Shown: piece by piece, positions 17,393-26,147 of the stretch | Position numbering within the stretch: position 1 is the first letter of the stretch | Layout: each line of letters opens with the position of its first letter | Assembly (NCBI GenBank): GCA_903926385.1 | Contig: CAIYIS010000045.1 | Coordinates: 109,569-173,568, forward strand | Source of the DNA: an uncultured Bacteroidota bacterium | GTDB taxonomy: Bacteria > Bacteroidota > Bacteroidia > 2-12-FULL-35-15 | Direction: 5' to 3' | Length of the DNA stretch: 64,000 bases | Made by a program: the position numbers and the translations under genes | Notes under the pieces: model-generated | The model's input: only the letters and a program-made list of their open reading frames with translations | Databases searched by the model: none | What the model was told of the DNA's origin: nothing

Positions 17393-18007
17393 TTATTTCT
17401 TTTTATATTTACCATTGAGACCTTGTTTTTCGGATAATTTATCAACTGCCGAATTCATCCTTTTTATTCTGGTCTCTTCTTTTTTTGCATCGTTTATCCA
17501 TGTTACATATTCTTTACGGTGAGAATAAGCAAGACTTTCGAAGTAAGGAAACAGTTTGTTTTTCACCAATACTTTTTTGAAATCATCAGGAACAAGTATT
17601 GTTTTATCCTTTGCTTCTGTAATCTTAATTCCTTTCTTATTGTTCTCAACAGCTTCCTTAATATACTCGACAATGGTTTTTTCGTCTATCTCTTTTACAT
17701 CTGTAAACTTCAAATGACGATTGTGAACATTACCCGGATTTACAAGTAGTATTTTCTTTTTATCCTTTAGCGTTGCGCCTTGAAAGAATACAAACGAAAC
17801 ATGTTTCTTGAAATGCCAGAAGCCACATACCATTCCTTCGAAATAATAATTAGGCCCCCATTTCCAATCTTCAATAATATTCGGTTCGGCTGCAAAAATA
17901 AGCGAACGCAATTTTATGCAAATATCCTTTGCAAAAGGTTCTGCCTTGTTTATCCCATCGTCAATTAAAAATTTTGCATCAGGGTTATGCTTTACTTTAG
18001 CTGCCAT
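17393..18007 (-). CDS. YdeI/OmpD-associated-type protein with DUF1801 domain
   Basis: 204 residues. The N-terminal half matches the DUF1801 pattern (IEDWKWGPNYYFEGMVCGF). The C-terminal part has the YdeI/OmpD-associated helical pattern (AYSHRKEYVTWINDAKKEETRIKRM). Family members are small cytosolic proteins of unclear function; one homologue was linked to bacteriocin resistance. It overlaps the next upstream gene (17997-18464) by 11 bases, so the pair is translationally coupled. Located between kynU and kmo. No role in tryptophan breakdown is evident. Confidence 0.82.
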   Translation of the reverse strand: MAAKVKHNPDAKFLIDDGINKAEPFAKDICIKLRSLIFAAEPNIIEDWKWGPNYYFEGMVCGFWHFKKHVSFVFFQGATLKDKKKILLVNPGNVHNRHLKFTDVKEIDEKTIVEYIKEAVENNKKGIKITEAKDKTILVPDDFKKVLVKNKLFPYFESLAYSHRKEYVTWINDAKKEETRIKRMNSAVDKLSEKQGLNGKYKKK

Positions 18008-18464
18008 GTTTTTGTTGATACAGTTTTTCTAATCGTAAAACTCCTGCTACCGCCCTTCTGTCTTTTGTTGATTGATGTTTTGCATCATTTATGTGTTGAA
18101 TGAAATATTTCCTGTTAGAGAATGAAAATGAATCAAACATCTTTTTTGCTTCAACACTCGCTTCAAAAGCTTCCATGAGTTCTATTGGTATCTCTAATTC
18201 TGCATCATCTTTTTCAAAAACAATTTCAACTTCTGCACCCGCTTCTTTTTTTATGTCTCTCCTAAGCTTTGCTCTAACAGTAAGGCAATGCGTGCCATCT
18301 CCCATTGGCATGAGGGAAGTGCCACCGAATGCTATTCCATCAATTGCCCCCTTTACTCGCAAATGCTTTTTTGTGTTAAACACCTTCTTAATGTCTATAG
18401 GTACCAAAGCAATGGTCCAAGTTGACAGTTTTTCTAAACGTGTTGTAAACTTAATCGGCTCCAA
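17997..18464 (-). CDS. DUF1905/YdeI-like protein
   Basis: 155 residues. The first about 95 residues fit DUF1905 (beta-rich, with IDGIAFGGTSLMPMGDGTHC and LTVRAKLRRDIKKEAGAEVE). The end fits the YdeI/OmpD pattern (SFSFSNRKYFIQHINDAKHQSTKDRR). The gene starts one base after the kynU stop and overlaps the following YdeI-like gene by 11 bases, so it is part of the same leftward unit. Shared C-terminal motif with 17393-18007 suggests the two are paralogous parts. Molecular function unknown. Confidence 0.82.
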   Translation of the reverse strand: MEPIKFTTRLEKLSTWTIALVPIDIKKVFNTKKHLRVKGAIDGIAFGGTSLMPMGDGTHCLTVRAKLRRDIKKEAGAEVEIVFEKDDAELEIPIELMEAFEASVEAKKMFDSFSFSNRKYFIQHINDAKHQSTKDRRAVAGVLRLEKLYQQKHGS

Positions 18465-18465
18465 A

Positions 18466-19734
18466 TTATAAACTACTTTTTAATATTTCGCCAAAAGTAA
18501 AAATATCTTCGAATGAATTGTACAAAGGAACAGGAGCGCATCTGATTACATTGGGTTCTCTCCAATCTGATATAACACCCCCTTCAGTAAGTTTATTAAA
18601 CAAATCTTTTCCTCGTCCATGAGCAACAATCGAGATTTGACAACCACGCTGTGTCTTATCCCTAGGGGTAATTATTTCTAATTTCTCTTTCAGTGTTGTA
18701 TTTATTTCATCAAGTATAAATTCTAAATATCCGGTTAGTAGCGTAGCTTTTTCAACTAAAGCATCCATTCCAACTTCATCAAATAAATCAACCGCAGCTT
18801 TGTGAACTGCCATTGAAATAACTGGAGCATTGCTCATTTGCCAAGCTTCTGCTGTTTGCATTGGAATAAATTTATTGGGCATTTTAAAGCGAGTTGCTTT
18901 ATCGTGTCCCCACCACCCTTCGAATCGAGGAATGGAGGCATCGTTCAAATGACGTTGATGAATATACACTCCCGACACTCCTCCCGGGCCTGAGTTTAAA
19001 TATTTGTAAGAACACCATGCTGCAAAATCTGTATTCCATTCGTGCAAATGAAGTTTAATATTTCCTGCTGCATGCGCGAGATCGAATCCTACCAAAGCTC
19101 CTGCTTTATGACCTGCCTCGGTTATTGCTTTCATGTCGAATACCTGACCGGTAAAGTAATTTACTCCGCCAAACATCACCAAAGCCAATTCATCTTTGTT
19201 CTCTTCAATAGCTTTTAATATATCTTCGTGACGAATACAGTTATCACCTACTCGTGGTTCTATTTCAATAATTGCATCATCTGCATTATATCCATGAAAC
19301 CTGACCTGAGATTGCAATGCATATTGGTCGGATGGGAATGCTTTTGCTTCGCAGATAATTTTGTAACGCTTGCCTTGTGGTCTGTAAAAGCTAACCAGAA
19401 GTAAATGTAAATTTACAGTAAGCTGATTCATCACCACTACTTCTTCGGGCAAGGCACCAACTATTTTGGAAAGTGGAAGAGCAAACATTTCGTGATAGGA
19501 AAGCCAATTGTTGCGAGCGTGGAAATGACCCTCTACTCCAAAGGTTGCCCAGTCTTCCATTTCATTCAGTACATATTCCTGAGCACTCACAGGCTGCAGC
19601 CCAAGCGAATTTCCGGTAAAGTAAATGGTTTTCTTTCCATTCATCATCGGGAAATAAAACTTATCGCGATAGCTTTTTAACTTGTCATTTGCATCCATTT
19701 CCTGTGCAAAGGCTAACGTGTTTTTATAAATCAT
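18466..19734 (-). CDS. kynU: Kynureninase
   Basis: 422 residues. A PLP enzyme that cleaves 3-hydroxykynurenine to 3-hydroxyanthranilate and alanine. Motifs: FTGNSLGLQP near the start, GVEGHFHARNNWLSYHE, FDLAHAAGNI (Asp for the PLP pyridine), and the PLP-Lys motif CSYKYLNSGPGG near residue 243. The C-terminus has NVIRCAPVPLYNSFEDI. The length matches the family. It leads a probable operon with two YdeI-like genes and kmo. 3-Hydroxyanthranilate dioxygenase, the next step towards NAD, is not in the window. Confidence 0.97.
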   Translation of the reverse strand: MIYKNTLAFAQEMDANDKLKSYRDKFYFPMMNGKKTIYFTGNSLGLQPVSAQEYVLNEMEDWATFGVEGHFHARNNWLSYHEMFALPLSKIVGALPEEVVVMNQLTVNLHLLLVSFYRPQGKRYKIICEAKAFPSDQYALQSQVRFHGYNADDAIIEIEPRVGDNCIRHEDILKAIEENKDELALVMFGGVNYFTGQVFDMKAITEAGHKAGALVGFDLAHAAGNIKLHLHEWNTDFAAWCSYKYLNSGPGGVSGVYIHQRHLNDASIPRFEGWWGHDKATRFKMPNKFIPMQTAEAWQMSNAPVISMAVHKAAVDLFDEVGMDALVEKATLLTGYLEFILDEINTTLKEKLEIITPRDKTQRGCQISIVAHGRGKDLFNKLTEGGVISDWREPNVIRCAPVPLYNSFEDIFTFGEILKSSL

Positions 19735-19769
19735 TCTGATTGTTTTTCGATTGAAATAATACTATTGGG

Positions 19770-20648
19770 CTATACTCGTTTGTCGAGTCCCCACATCAGC
19801 TTATTTCGTATGGTGGTATAAAAATTTTGATTTTCGAGTTGAATAAGATGTATGCAAAATGCAGCTTTTTGAAGTGTGATTTCTATTGACGAATCAATAA
19901 CCACATTTCGCGAATCGAGCGACAGCAAGTAATTCGGGCTACGTCCTTCTACTTTAAGAGTAATGATGTTATTGTCGGAGATAACCAACGGCCTTACATT
20001 TAAATTGTGAGGAGCAATAGGAGTTATCACAAAGTTCTCCGAACCTGGCATTATTAAAGGCCCTCCGCAACTCAACGAATAAGCCGTAGAGCCTGTAGGA
20101 GTGGCAATAATGAGGCCGTCTGCAAAATAGGAGTTCAGGAAATTGCCGTTAATAAAGGTGTGAATGGTAATCATGGATGACGAATCTTTTTTAAGGATGG
20201 TCAATTCATTCAGCCCGTAGTTCACTTCTCCAAAAAGGTTTTTGGGATTGACTACATTCAGCAACGTTCGTTTTTCGATGGTGTATTTTTTGTTGGCAAG
20301 AGCATTCACCGCTTCATTTATTTCTTCTTTTGCTACATTAGCTAAAAAACCCAAACGCCCAGTGTTAATGCCAAGTACAGGTATCTCCGAATCGCGTACA
20401 AAAGTGAGTGTTTCGAGAAATGTACCATCGCCTCCTAAACTCAACATGTAATTTATATTGCCATGTAAATCGCTGTGCGTACTGAATGTTTTTAGATTGC
20501 CTTCAATTGCTAATTTCCCTTTAATGAAATCGTAGAAAGGTTTGTAAATGTATATCTCCGAGTTGTGTTCATTCAGCTTGTTAAACAAAAGCTGAATGTG
20601 TTTGGAGATATTATCTTCGGTGCTTCGAGCGTAAATTGCTATTTTCAT
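19770..20648 (-). CDS. nadK: NAD kinase
   Basis: 292 residues. Phosphorylates NAD to NADP. Signature motifs: GGDGTFLETL (residues about 74-83), GINTGRLGFLANV, and TPTGSTAYSLSCGGP (about 180-194). The length is typical. It is transcribed in the same direction as kynU, 36 bases upstream. Its position next to the kynurenine genes, which can feed NAD synthesis, is suggestive but may be chance. Confidence 0.97.
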   Translation of the reverse strand: MKIAIYARSTEDNISKHIQLLFNKLNEHNSEIYIYKPFYDFIKGKLAIEGNLKTFSTHSDLHGNINYMLSLGGDGTFLETLTFVRDSEIPVLGINTGRLGFLANVAKEEINEAVNALANKKYTIEKRTLLNVVNPKNLFGEVNYGLNELTILKKDSSSMITIHTFINGNFLNSYFADGLIIATPTGSTAYSLSCGGPLIMPGSENFVITPIAPHNLNVRPLVISDNNIITLKVEGRSPNYLLSLDSRNVVIDSSIEITLQKAAFCIHLIQLENQNFYTTIRNKLMWGLDKRV

Positions 20649-20779
20649 AGGGGTTTCCTTACTTCTCTTTAAATGAAAAACTGTATTTCGTTCAGATTAG
20701 TTTTCGGTAAATCTGAAAGTGTGTCGGATAATATGAATACGTTAATTAGTTTAATCATTCAATAGCTTTTCTGAGGTTA

Positions 20780-21442
20780 TTACATATTCAGATATTTCAT
20801 AAACGAATCAAATCTATCTTTAACATCATCGCCATATTCTTTGTGATGAAACGATGCTTTTATGTTATAGTTATAGCGATTGAACGTTTGAATAATGGCG
20901 GAAATGTCCAGCCTGTTTAGCTTCAGCGTTACTTCCATTTTAGTTGAATCGGGAAGTTGATTAATATAACAACTCAGAATTTTACAATCGTTGCCTTCTA
21001 CTATTTGCGCAATTTGAGTTAAGGTGTAATCGTGCATGTTCATCTCGAGCACTACTATTCCTCCCGGTTCGCGGGCGGCAGAAAGTACAGCAAAAACATT
21101 AGTTAATGCCGAAGCCGGTATCAGTCCTGCATAATTCAATTCAGCATCCAGCACAGGTAATACAGACAGATTCATTACCGAAACCATTTTTATTACATCG
21201 TACACGTGCTGACTTTCCAGCACAAACGGACGCACAAGTGTTGGATTGTATTTCGAAAATGGTTCGTCTGTAACATCTGAATCATAAATCTCGGTATCAG
21301 AAATCAATCCCAAATACTCTTTTTTATTTACTATCGGTAAATGCGACACTTTAAATTCTTCCATCCAGTTAAGGGCTAATAAGCCATTTTCAGAAGATTT
21401 TAAAGGTGGTATGTAATCCGATATTATATCTTTTGCTAACAT
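20780..21442 (-). CDS. Tandem CBS-domain protein
   Basis: 220 residues. Two CBS motifs fill residues about 1-120 (FKVSHLPIVNKKEYLGLISD and LSVLPVLDAELNYAGLI). The C-terminal half (EPGGIVVLEMNMHDYTLTQIAQIVEGND) looks like an ACT-like fold, as in AcuB-type proteins. Such proteins usually sense adenine nucleotides. No partner enzyme is fused. It has its own -7 box and is divergent from pdxJ. Confidence 0.85.
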   Translation of the reverse strand: MLAKDIISDYIPPLKSSENGLLALNWMEEFKVSHLPIVNKKEYLGLISDTEIYDSDVTDEPFSKYNPTLVRPFVLESQHVYDVIKMVSVMNLSVLPVLDAELNYAGLIPASALTNVFAVLSAAREPGGIVVLEMNMHDYTLTQIAQIVEGNDCKILSCYINQLPDSTKMEVTLKLNRLDISAIIQTFNRYNYNIKASFHHKEYGDDVKDRFDSFMKYLNM

Positions 21443-21461
21443 TTAAATTATTTTTGAAGTA

Positions 21462-21469
21462 CAAACTTA
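21462..21469 (-). promoter_or_regulatory. Bacteroidota -7 box for the CBS gene
   Basis: The minus strand reads TAAGTTTG, 20 bases before the ATG at 21442, in the 61-base divergent gap with pdxJ. Confidence 0.5.
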
Positions 21470-21503
21470 GTAATTTTTTAGCTTTACACTTTATTATTCT
21501 AAA

Positions 21504-22232
21504 ATGGTAACAAAGTTAAGTGTAAATATAAATAAAATAGCAACCCTGCGAAATGCTAGAGGAGGAAATACTCCGGATGTGCCGAAATTTGCGATGGATT
21601 GCGAAAGATACGGTGCGCAAGGCATTACTGTGCATCCCCGACCTGACGAAAGACATATCAGATACGAAGATGTAAAAGCCTTGAAACCTCTGCTTTCTAC
21701 CGAATTTAATATTGAAGGAAATCCGAAAGAACAGAAGTTTATGGATTTGGTTCTTAAAACTCGTCCCGCTCAAGTAACACTGGTGCCGGATGCTGAAGGG
21801 CAGTTGACTTCCAATCATGGGTGGGACACCATCACGCATAAAAGTTATCTCACCGAAATTATTGCGGAGTTTAAAAAAGCCGGTATTCGTACCTCCATTT
21901 TTGTAGATGCCAATACCAAGATGGTGGAAGGTGCCAAAGAAACCAATACCGACCGAATCGAATTATACACAGAGTCGTATGCCCGTGAATATACCATAAA
22001 TAAAGAGAATGCCATTGCTCCCTTTATTGTGGCTGCCGAAATGGCAAGAGAATTAGAGCTCGGTATCAATGCCGGACACGATTTAAGTCTCGAAAATCTA
22101 AATTATTTTGCTACCCATGTGCACGGCTTACTCGAAGTGTCTATTGGGCATGCCCTCATTTCGGATGCGTTGTATTTTGGAATAGAAAACACCATTCAGC
22201 TTTACTTACGACAATTAAAATTCTCGAATTAG
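21504..22232 (+). CDS. pdxJ: Pyridoxine 5'-phosphate synthase
   Basis: 242 residues. Condenses 3-amino-1-hydroxyacetone phosphate with deoxyxylulose 5-phosphate to pyridoxine 5'-phosphate. Motifs: LSVNINKIATLRNARGG at the start, GAQGITVHPRPDERHIR, NIEGNP, VTLVPDAEGQLTSNHGWD, and GINAGHDLSLENL near the end. The length is typical. PLP is used by kynU and the 52-kb gamma-synthase-type enzyme. The alpha/beta hydrolase gene follows 57 bases downstream. Confidence 0.97.
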   Translation: MVTKLSVNINKIATLRNARGGNTPDVPKFAMDCERYGAQGITVHPRPDERHIRYEDVKALKPLLSTEFNIEGNPKEQKFMDLVLKTRPAQVTLVPDAEGQLTSNHGWDTITHKSYLTEIIAEFKKAGIRTSIFVDANTKMVEGAKETNTDRIELYTESYAREYTINKENAIAPFIVAAEMARELELGINAGHDLSLENLNYFATHVHGLLEVSIGHALISDALYFGIENTIQLYLRQLKFSN

Positions 22233-22289
22233 TAGAACCTCAGTTCGAATTCCGAACTTAGAAAGAGGAAATATCCTTCAAAAAGAATT

Positions 22290-23069
22290 ATGAAATTAGC
22301 ATTTAGAAAATACGGAAGCGGACAGCCAATGCTTATTCTGCATGGTATGTTCGGGCAGAGTGATAATTGGAATTCTCACGCCAAATTAATTTCGGAGCAG
22401 GGATACGAAGTGTACACCATCGATTTGAGAAATCATGGATTGTCGCCTCACAGCAAAGATTTCACATATCAGCTGATGAGCGATGATATCCTGGAATTTT
22501 GCGAAGACCATTCCTTTCTTCCCGAAAGCGTTATTATTATTGGGCATTCTATGGGCGGAAAGGTAGCTATGCTTTTTGCTTTGCAACATCCCGAATACAT
22601 TTATAAACTCATCGTTGCCGACATTGCTCCTAAATATTATCCTCCACATCACCAAAAAGTATTGCAGGGATTAAAGGCTGTTGATTTTTCGGTGGTGAAA
22701 ACAAGAAGGGATGCAGAGGCTGTAATGATTAATTTTATTGATGATGCTGGCACACGTCAATTTCTTCTGAAAAACATTTATTGGAAAACAGATACACAAT
22801 TAGACTGGAGATTTAACTTATCTGTTATTACTAATAATATTGAAAACATGGGAGAAGCCCTGCCCGTTAATCTTTCTTCGGAGGTACCTGCTTTATTTAT
22901 CAAAGGAGAAAATTCGAATTACATACGAAGCAGCGATACCGATTTAATAAAAACACTTTTCCAAAACGCATCGTTCGAAACCATCAGTGGTGCGGGGCAT
23001 TGGGTGCATGCCGAAAGACCTAAGGAGTTTTTAGATTGTGTGATGAAATTTATAAGCCCCGCTTCTTAA
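22290..23069 (+). CDS. Alpha/beta-fold hydrolase (YbfF-type esterase)
   Basis: 259 residues. LHGMFGQSDNW (oxyanion region), nucleophile elbow GHSMGGKVA with Ser near residue 87, and terminal GAGHWVHAERP with the catalytic His. No signal peptide, so cytosolic. Sequence and length fit the YbfF/PF00561 esterases; substrate unknown. It follows pdxJ in the same direction and ends at a bidirectional terminator. Confidence 0.87.
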   Translation: MKLAFRKYGSGQPMLILHGMFGQSDNWNSHAKLISEQGYEVYTIDLRNHGLSPHSKDFTYQLMSDDILEFCEDHSFLPESVIIIGHSMGGKVAMLFALQHPEYIYKLIVADIAPKYYPPHHQKVLQGLKAVDFSVVKTRRDAEAVMINFIDDAGTRQFLLKNIYWKTDTQLDWRFNLSVITNNIENMGEALPVNLSSEVPALFIKGENSNYIRSSDTDLIKTLFQNASFETISGAGHWVHAERPKEFLDCVMKFISPAS

Positions 23070-23108
23070 TTTTCTCCCCGAAGGGAAAAAGAAAATACTT
23101 CACAAAAC

Positions 23109-23145
23109 AAAAGAGGAGATTTCGCTTTGCGAAATCTCCTCTTTT
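23109..23145. terminator. Bidirectional terminator between convergent genes
   Basis: AAAGAGGAGATTTCGC (23110-23125) and GCGAAATCTCCTCTTT (23129-23144) form a perfect 16-bp stem with loop TTT, extended by one A-T pair. It stands between the hydrolase (+) and the endonuclease gene (-), and A and T runs on either side allow use in both directions. Confidence 0.8.
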
Positions 23146-23192
23146 ATTACTATCACTTCCTCTTCCTTTCGGTGAGAGATAGAGTAGGGCAT

Positions 23193-25454
23193 CTATTGTA
23201 TTATCACTCGTTGTGTTTGTTTGCCGTTTTCGGTAATAAACTCGAGAGAGTACATACCCTTGTTTACATTTTGTAAAAGTATTTCCATCTGATTAACTCC
23301 GGAGTTCACTTTCGTATCGTTTACATAAACTATTCTTCCCAACATATCCACCAATTTCATGCTTACTTTTTCTGCTTTAGCAGAAGTGTAGTTAATCATA
23401 AAATTACCATTGCTTGGGTTTGGAGAAATAGAAATCAAATCAGCACTAGCGCTAGTGTTTTCGTAAATTCCTAATCCGGTACAGTTATCAGCTGCGCTGT
23501 AAGTCATACTATCAAAATTGATGTGACAAACATACTCAGGATGGTCTATAAACGGGTTACGGTTGTTCTGTAATGAGTCTACAAAATCATTTCTTGAAAT
23601 TTCGAATTTATCAGGAGGATCAAGAATGTTCCATGTTTTCAATACGTTTTGATTTTGACCAAAAGGTATAGCAGCGCTGATGTGGTTTGGCAACGACCAG
23701 CTTCCACCATAGGTAGCATCGGTATTTCCGTTGGTTCCAGTTCCTGTGTAGCAAATACACTGATATAACATGCAACGAGCAGCATCTCCTTTGTCCGAAT
23801 CTCTTGGTTCGAAAACCATGTGGCCTGCTGCATCCAATCCTTTTTTACAACCCATGTAGCTATAAGTAGGTGTACCTACTACAATACCTAACGGGTAGTT
23901 ACTGCGAATAGCGTTTACATTGTTTTGGTCAACAGGAGTAATCATGTGGTAATCGTTATACTCTCCACGGCTTGTAAAGTTAGGGTCGTTAACAGTCGGC
24001 TGCCAGCTTTGGCAATAGGTGTGCTCGCGGCTCATGTTGTTTGTAGTCCAGTCGAAAGTTCCGATGTAAGTAATGTTCTCACCGCTGTACGAACAAGTAG
24101 CTACGTGAGCTCCTCCGGTAGTATCGCGTTGATATAAGAAGTTCATCATAAAAGGTCCGTAATTACTGTATAATTCGATATTGTGAGGGTTAACCAAATT
24201 ATGTAGGTCGGTTACAAATGTTGGAGTAGAAGTGCTGATAGAGCTATAAAAAGCTGCAGGCATCATAGTTCCCGAAGTGGTTACACTTCCTGTTAATGGC
24301 GATGTGGTTAAGTAATTGCGGAACGTACCAACACCATTGTAAGAATAAATAGCAAAGAAATATTGTGTGCTCGATTTAATATCGTTTGGCATAAACCCTG
24401 TGGCAGCATTAGAAGCAACTACTTTAGAAGTTCCAATCATATCTCCTCGTGTGTAAACAGTTCCGTCAACCGGCAAATCGGTTGGAGCGCTTCCGGTTTT
24501 TCTTAAAATTAAATATCCATCAGGTGTGCCTGCTGCTGCAGTAAAATTACCAATGATACGATATGATTTGTTAACCGGAAAAGTTAAAGCTGTAGGTTGT
24601 GCTGTAGGTTCGGTAGCCGAAGTACCGCCCATACAGTTTAAGTTAATAATATAAGGATTAGCAGTAGGGTCGTCATTAGCAATGGTCAAAATAGCGCTGC
24701 GTGTACCCGCTGCCGATGGCGTAAAGGTTATGGCCAAAGGAGCATTTCCAACTGGAGCAACTGCAAACGGAAACGAAGAAGTAATTGCATAATCAGCCAT
24801 TGCAGGACCCGAAAGGGTAGCTCCTGTAACGTTAAGTGTGCCCACTGTTCCTAAGTTTTGTACCGTAAATGTAATAGGCAAAGGAGTTAATACAGCTACA
24901 CCGGCTACAAACGAACCACCGTTAAGAATGGTATTTCCACTTTGAGTTACATTCATTTGTTGTGTGGTCGAAACACCTGCTCTAATACCCACATTGTCCA
25001 AACCTATGTTTCCGGCAGTATGTGTAATCATATGAAATCTCACAAAACGACTTGCTCCGGTAAGCATTGCTGTATGGTGAACATAAGGACCTGTAGCCGT
25101 AATGGAAGTGTAAGCGGTACCTACAGTAGTGTAAGTTGTTCCGTTTACAGATTCTTCTACTCTAAAATCGCCCGTCCATGCACTTCCCACATTGTTTCCG
25201 GCAATATCGTAAGATAATAATCCGGGAGTGGTGGTAAAGCTGATGGTTAGCATGTCGCCCGAAAGGGAGAACTTAGCTGCCGGAGCAGGATTGCCCGATG
25301 CCGGATAATAAGGTGTAAGGTTGGTAGTGGTCCACACCCATCCTGTAGGCACGGTGGTTCCAACAAAGCTGCATGTGTCAGGCAAAGTGGCCTGTGCAAA
25401 AATAGTTACGTTTGCCATAAAAGCAAACAATAATACTGTTGTAATTTTTTTCAT
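23193..25454 (-). CDS. Secreted endonuclease I-family nuclease with T9SS sorting domain
   Basis: 753 residues. Signal peptide (ends TIFAQA). A discoidin/jelly-roll-like domain follows to about residue 165, then an Ig-like domain of the DUF1573/choice-of-anchor type (VQNLGTVGTLNVTGATLSG, LTIANDDPTANPY). A fibronectin-like segment comes before the endonuclease I domain (about 410-610), with REHTYCQSWQP, GEYNDYHMITPVDQNNVNAIRS and NYPLG. The last 75 residues are a T9SS sorting domain (SISPNPSNGNFMINY, MYSLEFITENG). The likely role is surface or released DNA/RNA degradation for nutrients. The nuclease assignment rests on the H-containing EHTYC and DYH motifs. Confidence 0.88.
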   Translation of the reverse strand: MKKITTVLLFAFMANVTIFAQATLPDTCSFVGTTVPTGWVWTTTNLTPYYPASGNPAPAAKFSLSGDMLTISFTTTPGLLSYDIAGNNVGSAWTGDFRVEESVNGTTYTTVGTAYTSITATGPYVHHTAMLTGASRFVRFHMITHTAGNIGLDNVGIRAGVSTTQQMNVTQSGNTILNGGSFVAGVAVLTPLPITFTVQNLGTVGTLNVTGATLSGPAMADYAITSSFPFAVAPVGNAPLAITFTPSAAGTRSAILTIANDDPTANPYIINLNCMGGTSATEPTAQPTALTFPVNKSYRIIGNFTAAAGTPDGYLILRKTGSAPTDLPVDGTVYTRGDMIGTSKVVASNAATGFMPNDIKSSTQYFFAIYSYNGVGTFRNYLTTSPLTGSVTTSGTMMPAAFYSSISTSTPTFVTDLHNLVNPHNIELYSNYGPFMMNFLYQRDTTGGAHVATCSYSGENITYIGTFDWTTNNMSREHTYCQSWQPTVNDPNFTSRGEYNDYHMITPVDQNNVNAIRSNYPLGIVVGTPTYSYMGCKKGLDAAGHMVFEPRDSDKGDAARCMLYQCICYTGTGTNGNTDATYGGSWSLPNHISAAIPFGQNQNVLKTWNILDPPDKFEISRNDFVDSLQNNRNPFIDHPEYVCHINFDSMTYSAADNCTGLGIYENTSASADLISISPNPSNGNFMINYTSAKAEKVSMKLVDMLGRIVYVNDTKVNSGVNQMEILLQNVNKGMYSLEFITENGKQTQRVIIQ

Positions 25455-25571
25455 TTTTTGTTTAATTGTTTTTTGTTAATTATTTATTTACTGATTGGTT
25501 ATTTGCATTTTTGATTTCCGGACCAAAGTACCGCTTTTTTGTCCATCACCTTCTTTTTCTTTTTCCTTACT

Positions 25572-25600
25572 AAGGGAAATAGGAGGGAAGAATTTCCCTT
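25572..25600 (+). other. Hairpin with T run in the 25.5-26.1 kb gene-free stretch
   Basis: AAGGGAAAT (25572-25580) pairs with ATTTCCCTT (25592-25600) and is followed by a T run on the plus strand. No plus-strand gene precedes it closely, so its role as a terminator is unclear. Confidence 0.35.
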
Positions 25601-25704
25601 TTTTACTTTTTTGAGCCTTGCTCCAAACTGACATTTTTGCAGTTTAATTGCTTTGCCAATTGTTTCCTGTCAATTTTACCACTTTTTATCTAAAGAAATG
25701 ATTG

Positions 25705-26058
25705 TTAGGTCTGCGTAACTACATTCTGTCAACAGAATGCGAATCCGCAGATCCGGCAAGTTGCGTTTTGCCGACAAAATCTAAAACCGCAGAACCGGCA
25801 ACCTCCGTTTTGCGAACAGAATGCCATCTGTTATATCCGGCAACTAACGTTTTGCCGACAGAATCTAAATCCGCAGAAATAACAACATTCGTTTTGCCAA
25901 CAAAATGCCATCTGCCACATCCGACAACCTAGGTTTTGTATACAAAATGCGAATCCGCAAATCTGTCAACCTTCGTTTTGTGAACAGAATGCCACTTGTT
26001 ATATCCGGCAACATGCGTTTTGTAAACAAAATGCCATCTGCTCAATCTGGCAGAAGTC
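25705..26058. repeat. Tandem array, eight 42-bp units
   Basis: The GTTTTG core (ATTCTG in the first unit) recurs at 25723, 25765, 25807, 25849, 25891, 25933, 25975 and 26017, exactly 42 bases apart each time. Each unit holds a small inverted repeat (TTTTG-NNNN-CAAAA) and a CCGCAGA/CCGGCAAC half. Neighbouring units alternate in detail (AATCCGCAG versus ATCTGTTAT), as in a dimer of 42. Substitutions are common and indels absent. A plus-strand frame reads 14-residue repeats but is stopped by TAG at 25930-25932. It lies between the endonuclease gene start and the TonB receptor stop. Not a CRISPR: no constant-repeat/unique-spacer pattern. Confidence 0.88.
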
Positions 26059-26147
26059 ATTTCAAATCAAAAACTTTACTTGAAGTAAATTTCAAGGGTA
26101 TTACTATTTGAAATAGTTTAAAGAAATGAAAGAACGAATGCTATTTA

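Noticed and set aside
25705..26058. CRISPR-like spacing of a short repeat
   Set aside because: The whole 42-bp unit is related from copy to copy, with no constant repeat plus unique spacers and no cas genes nearby.
25702..26111. Two plus-strand frames of 76 and 68 codons over the array
   Set aside because: They are by-products of the 42-bp period; the frame changes and is stopped by TAG within the array, with no recognised protein.
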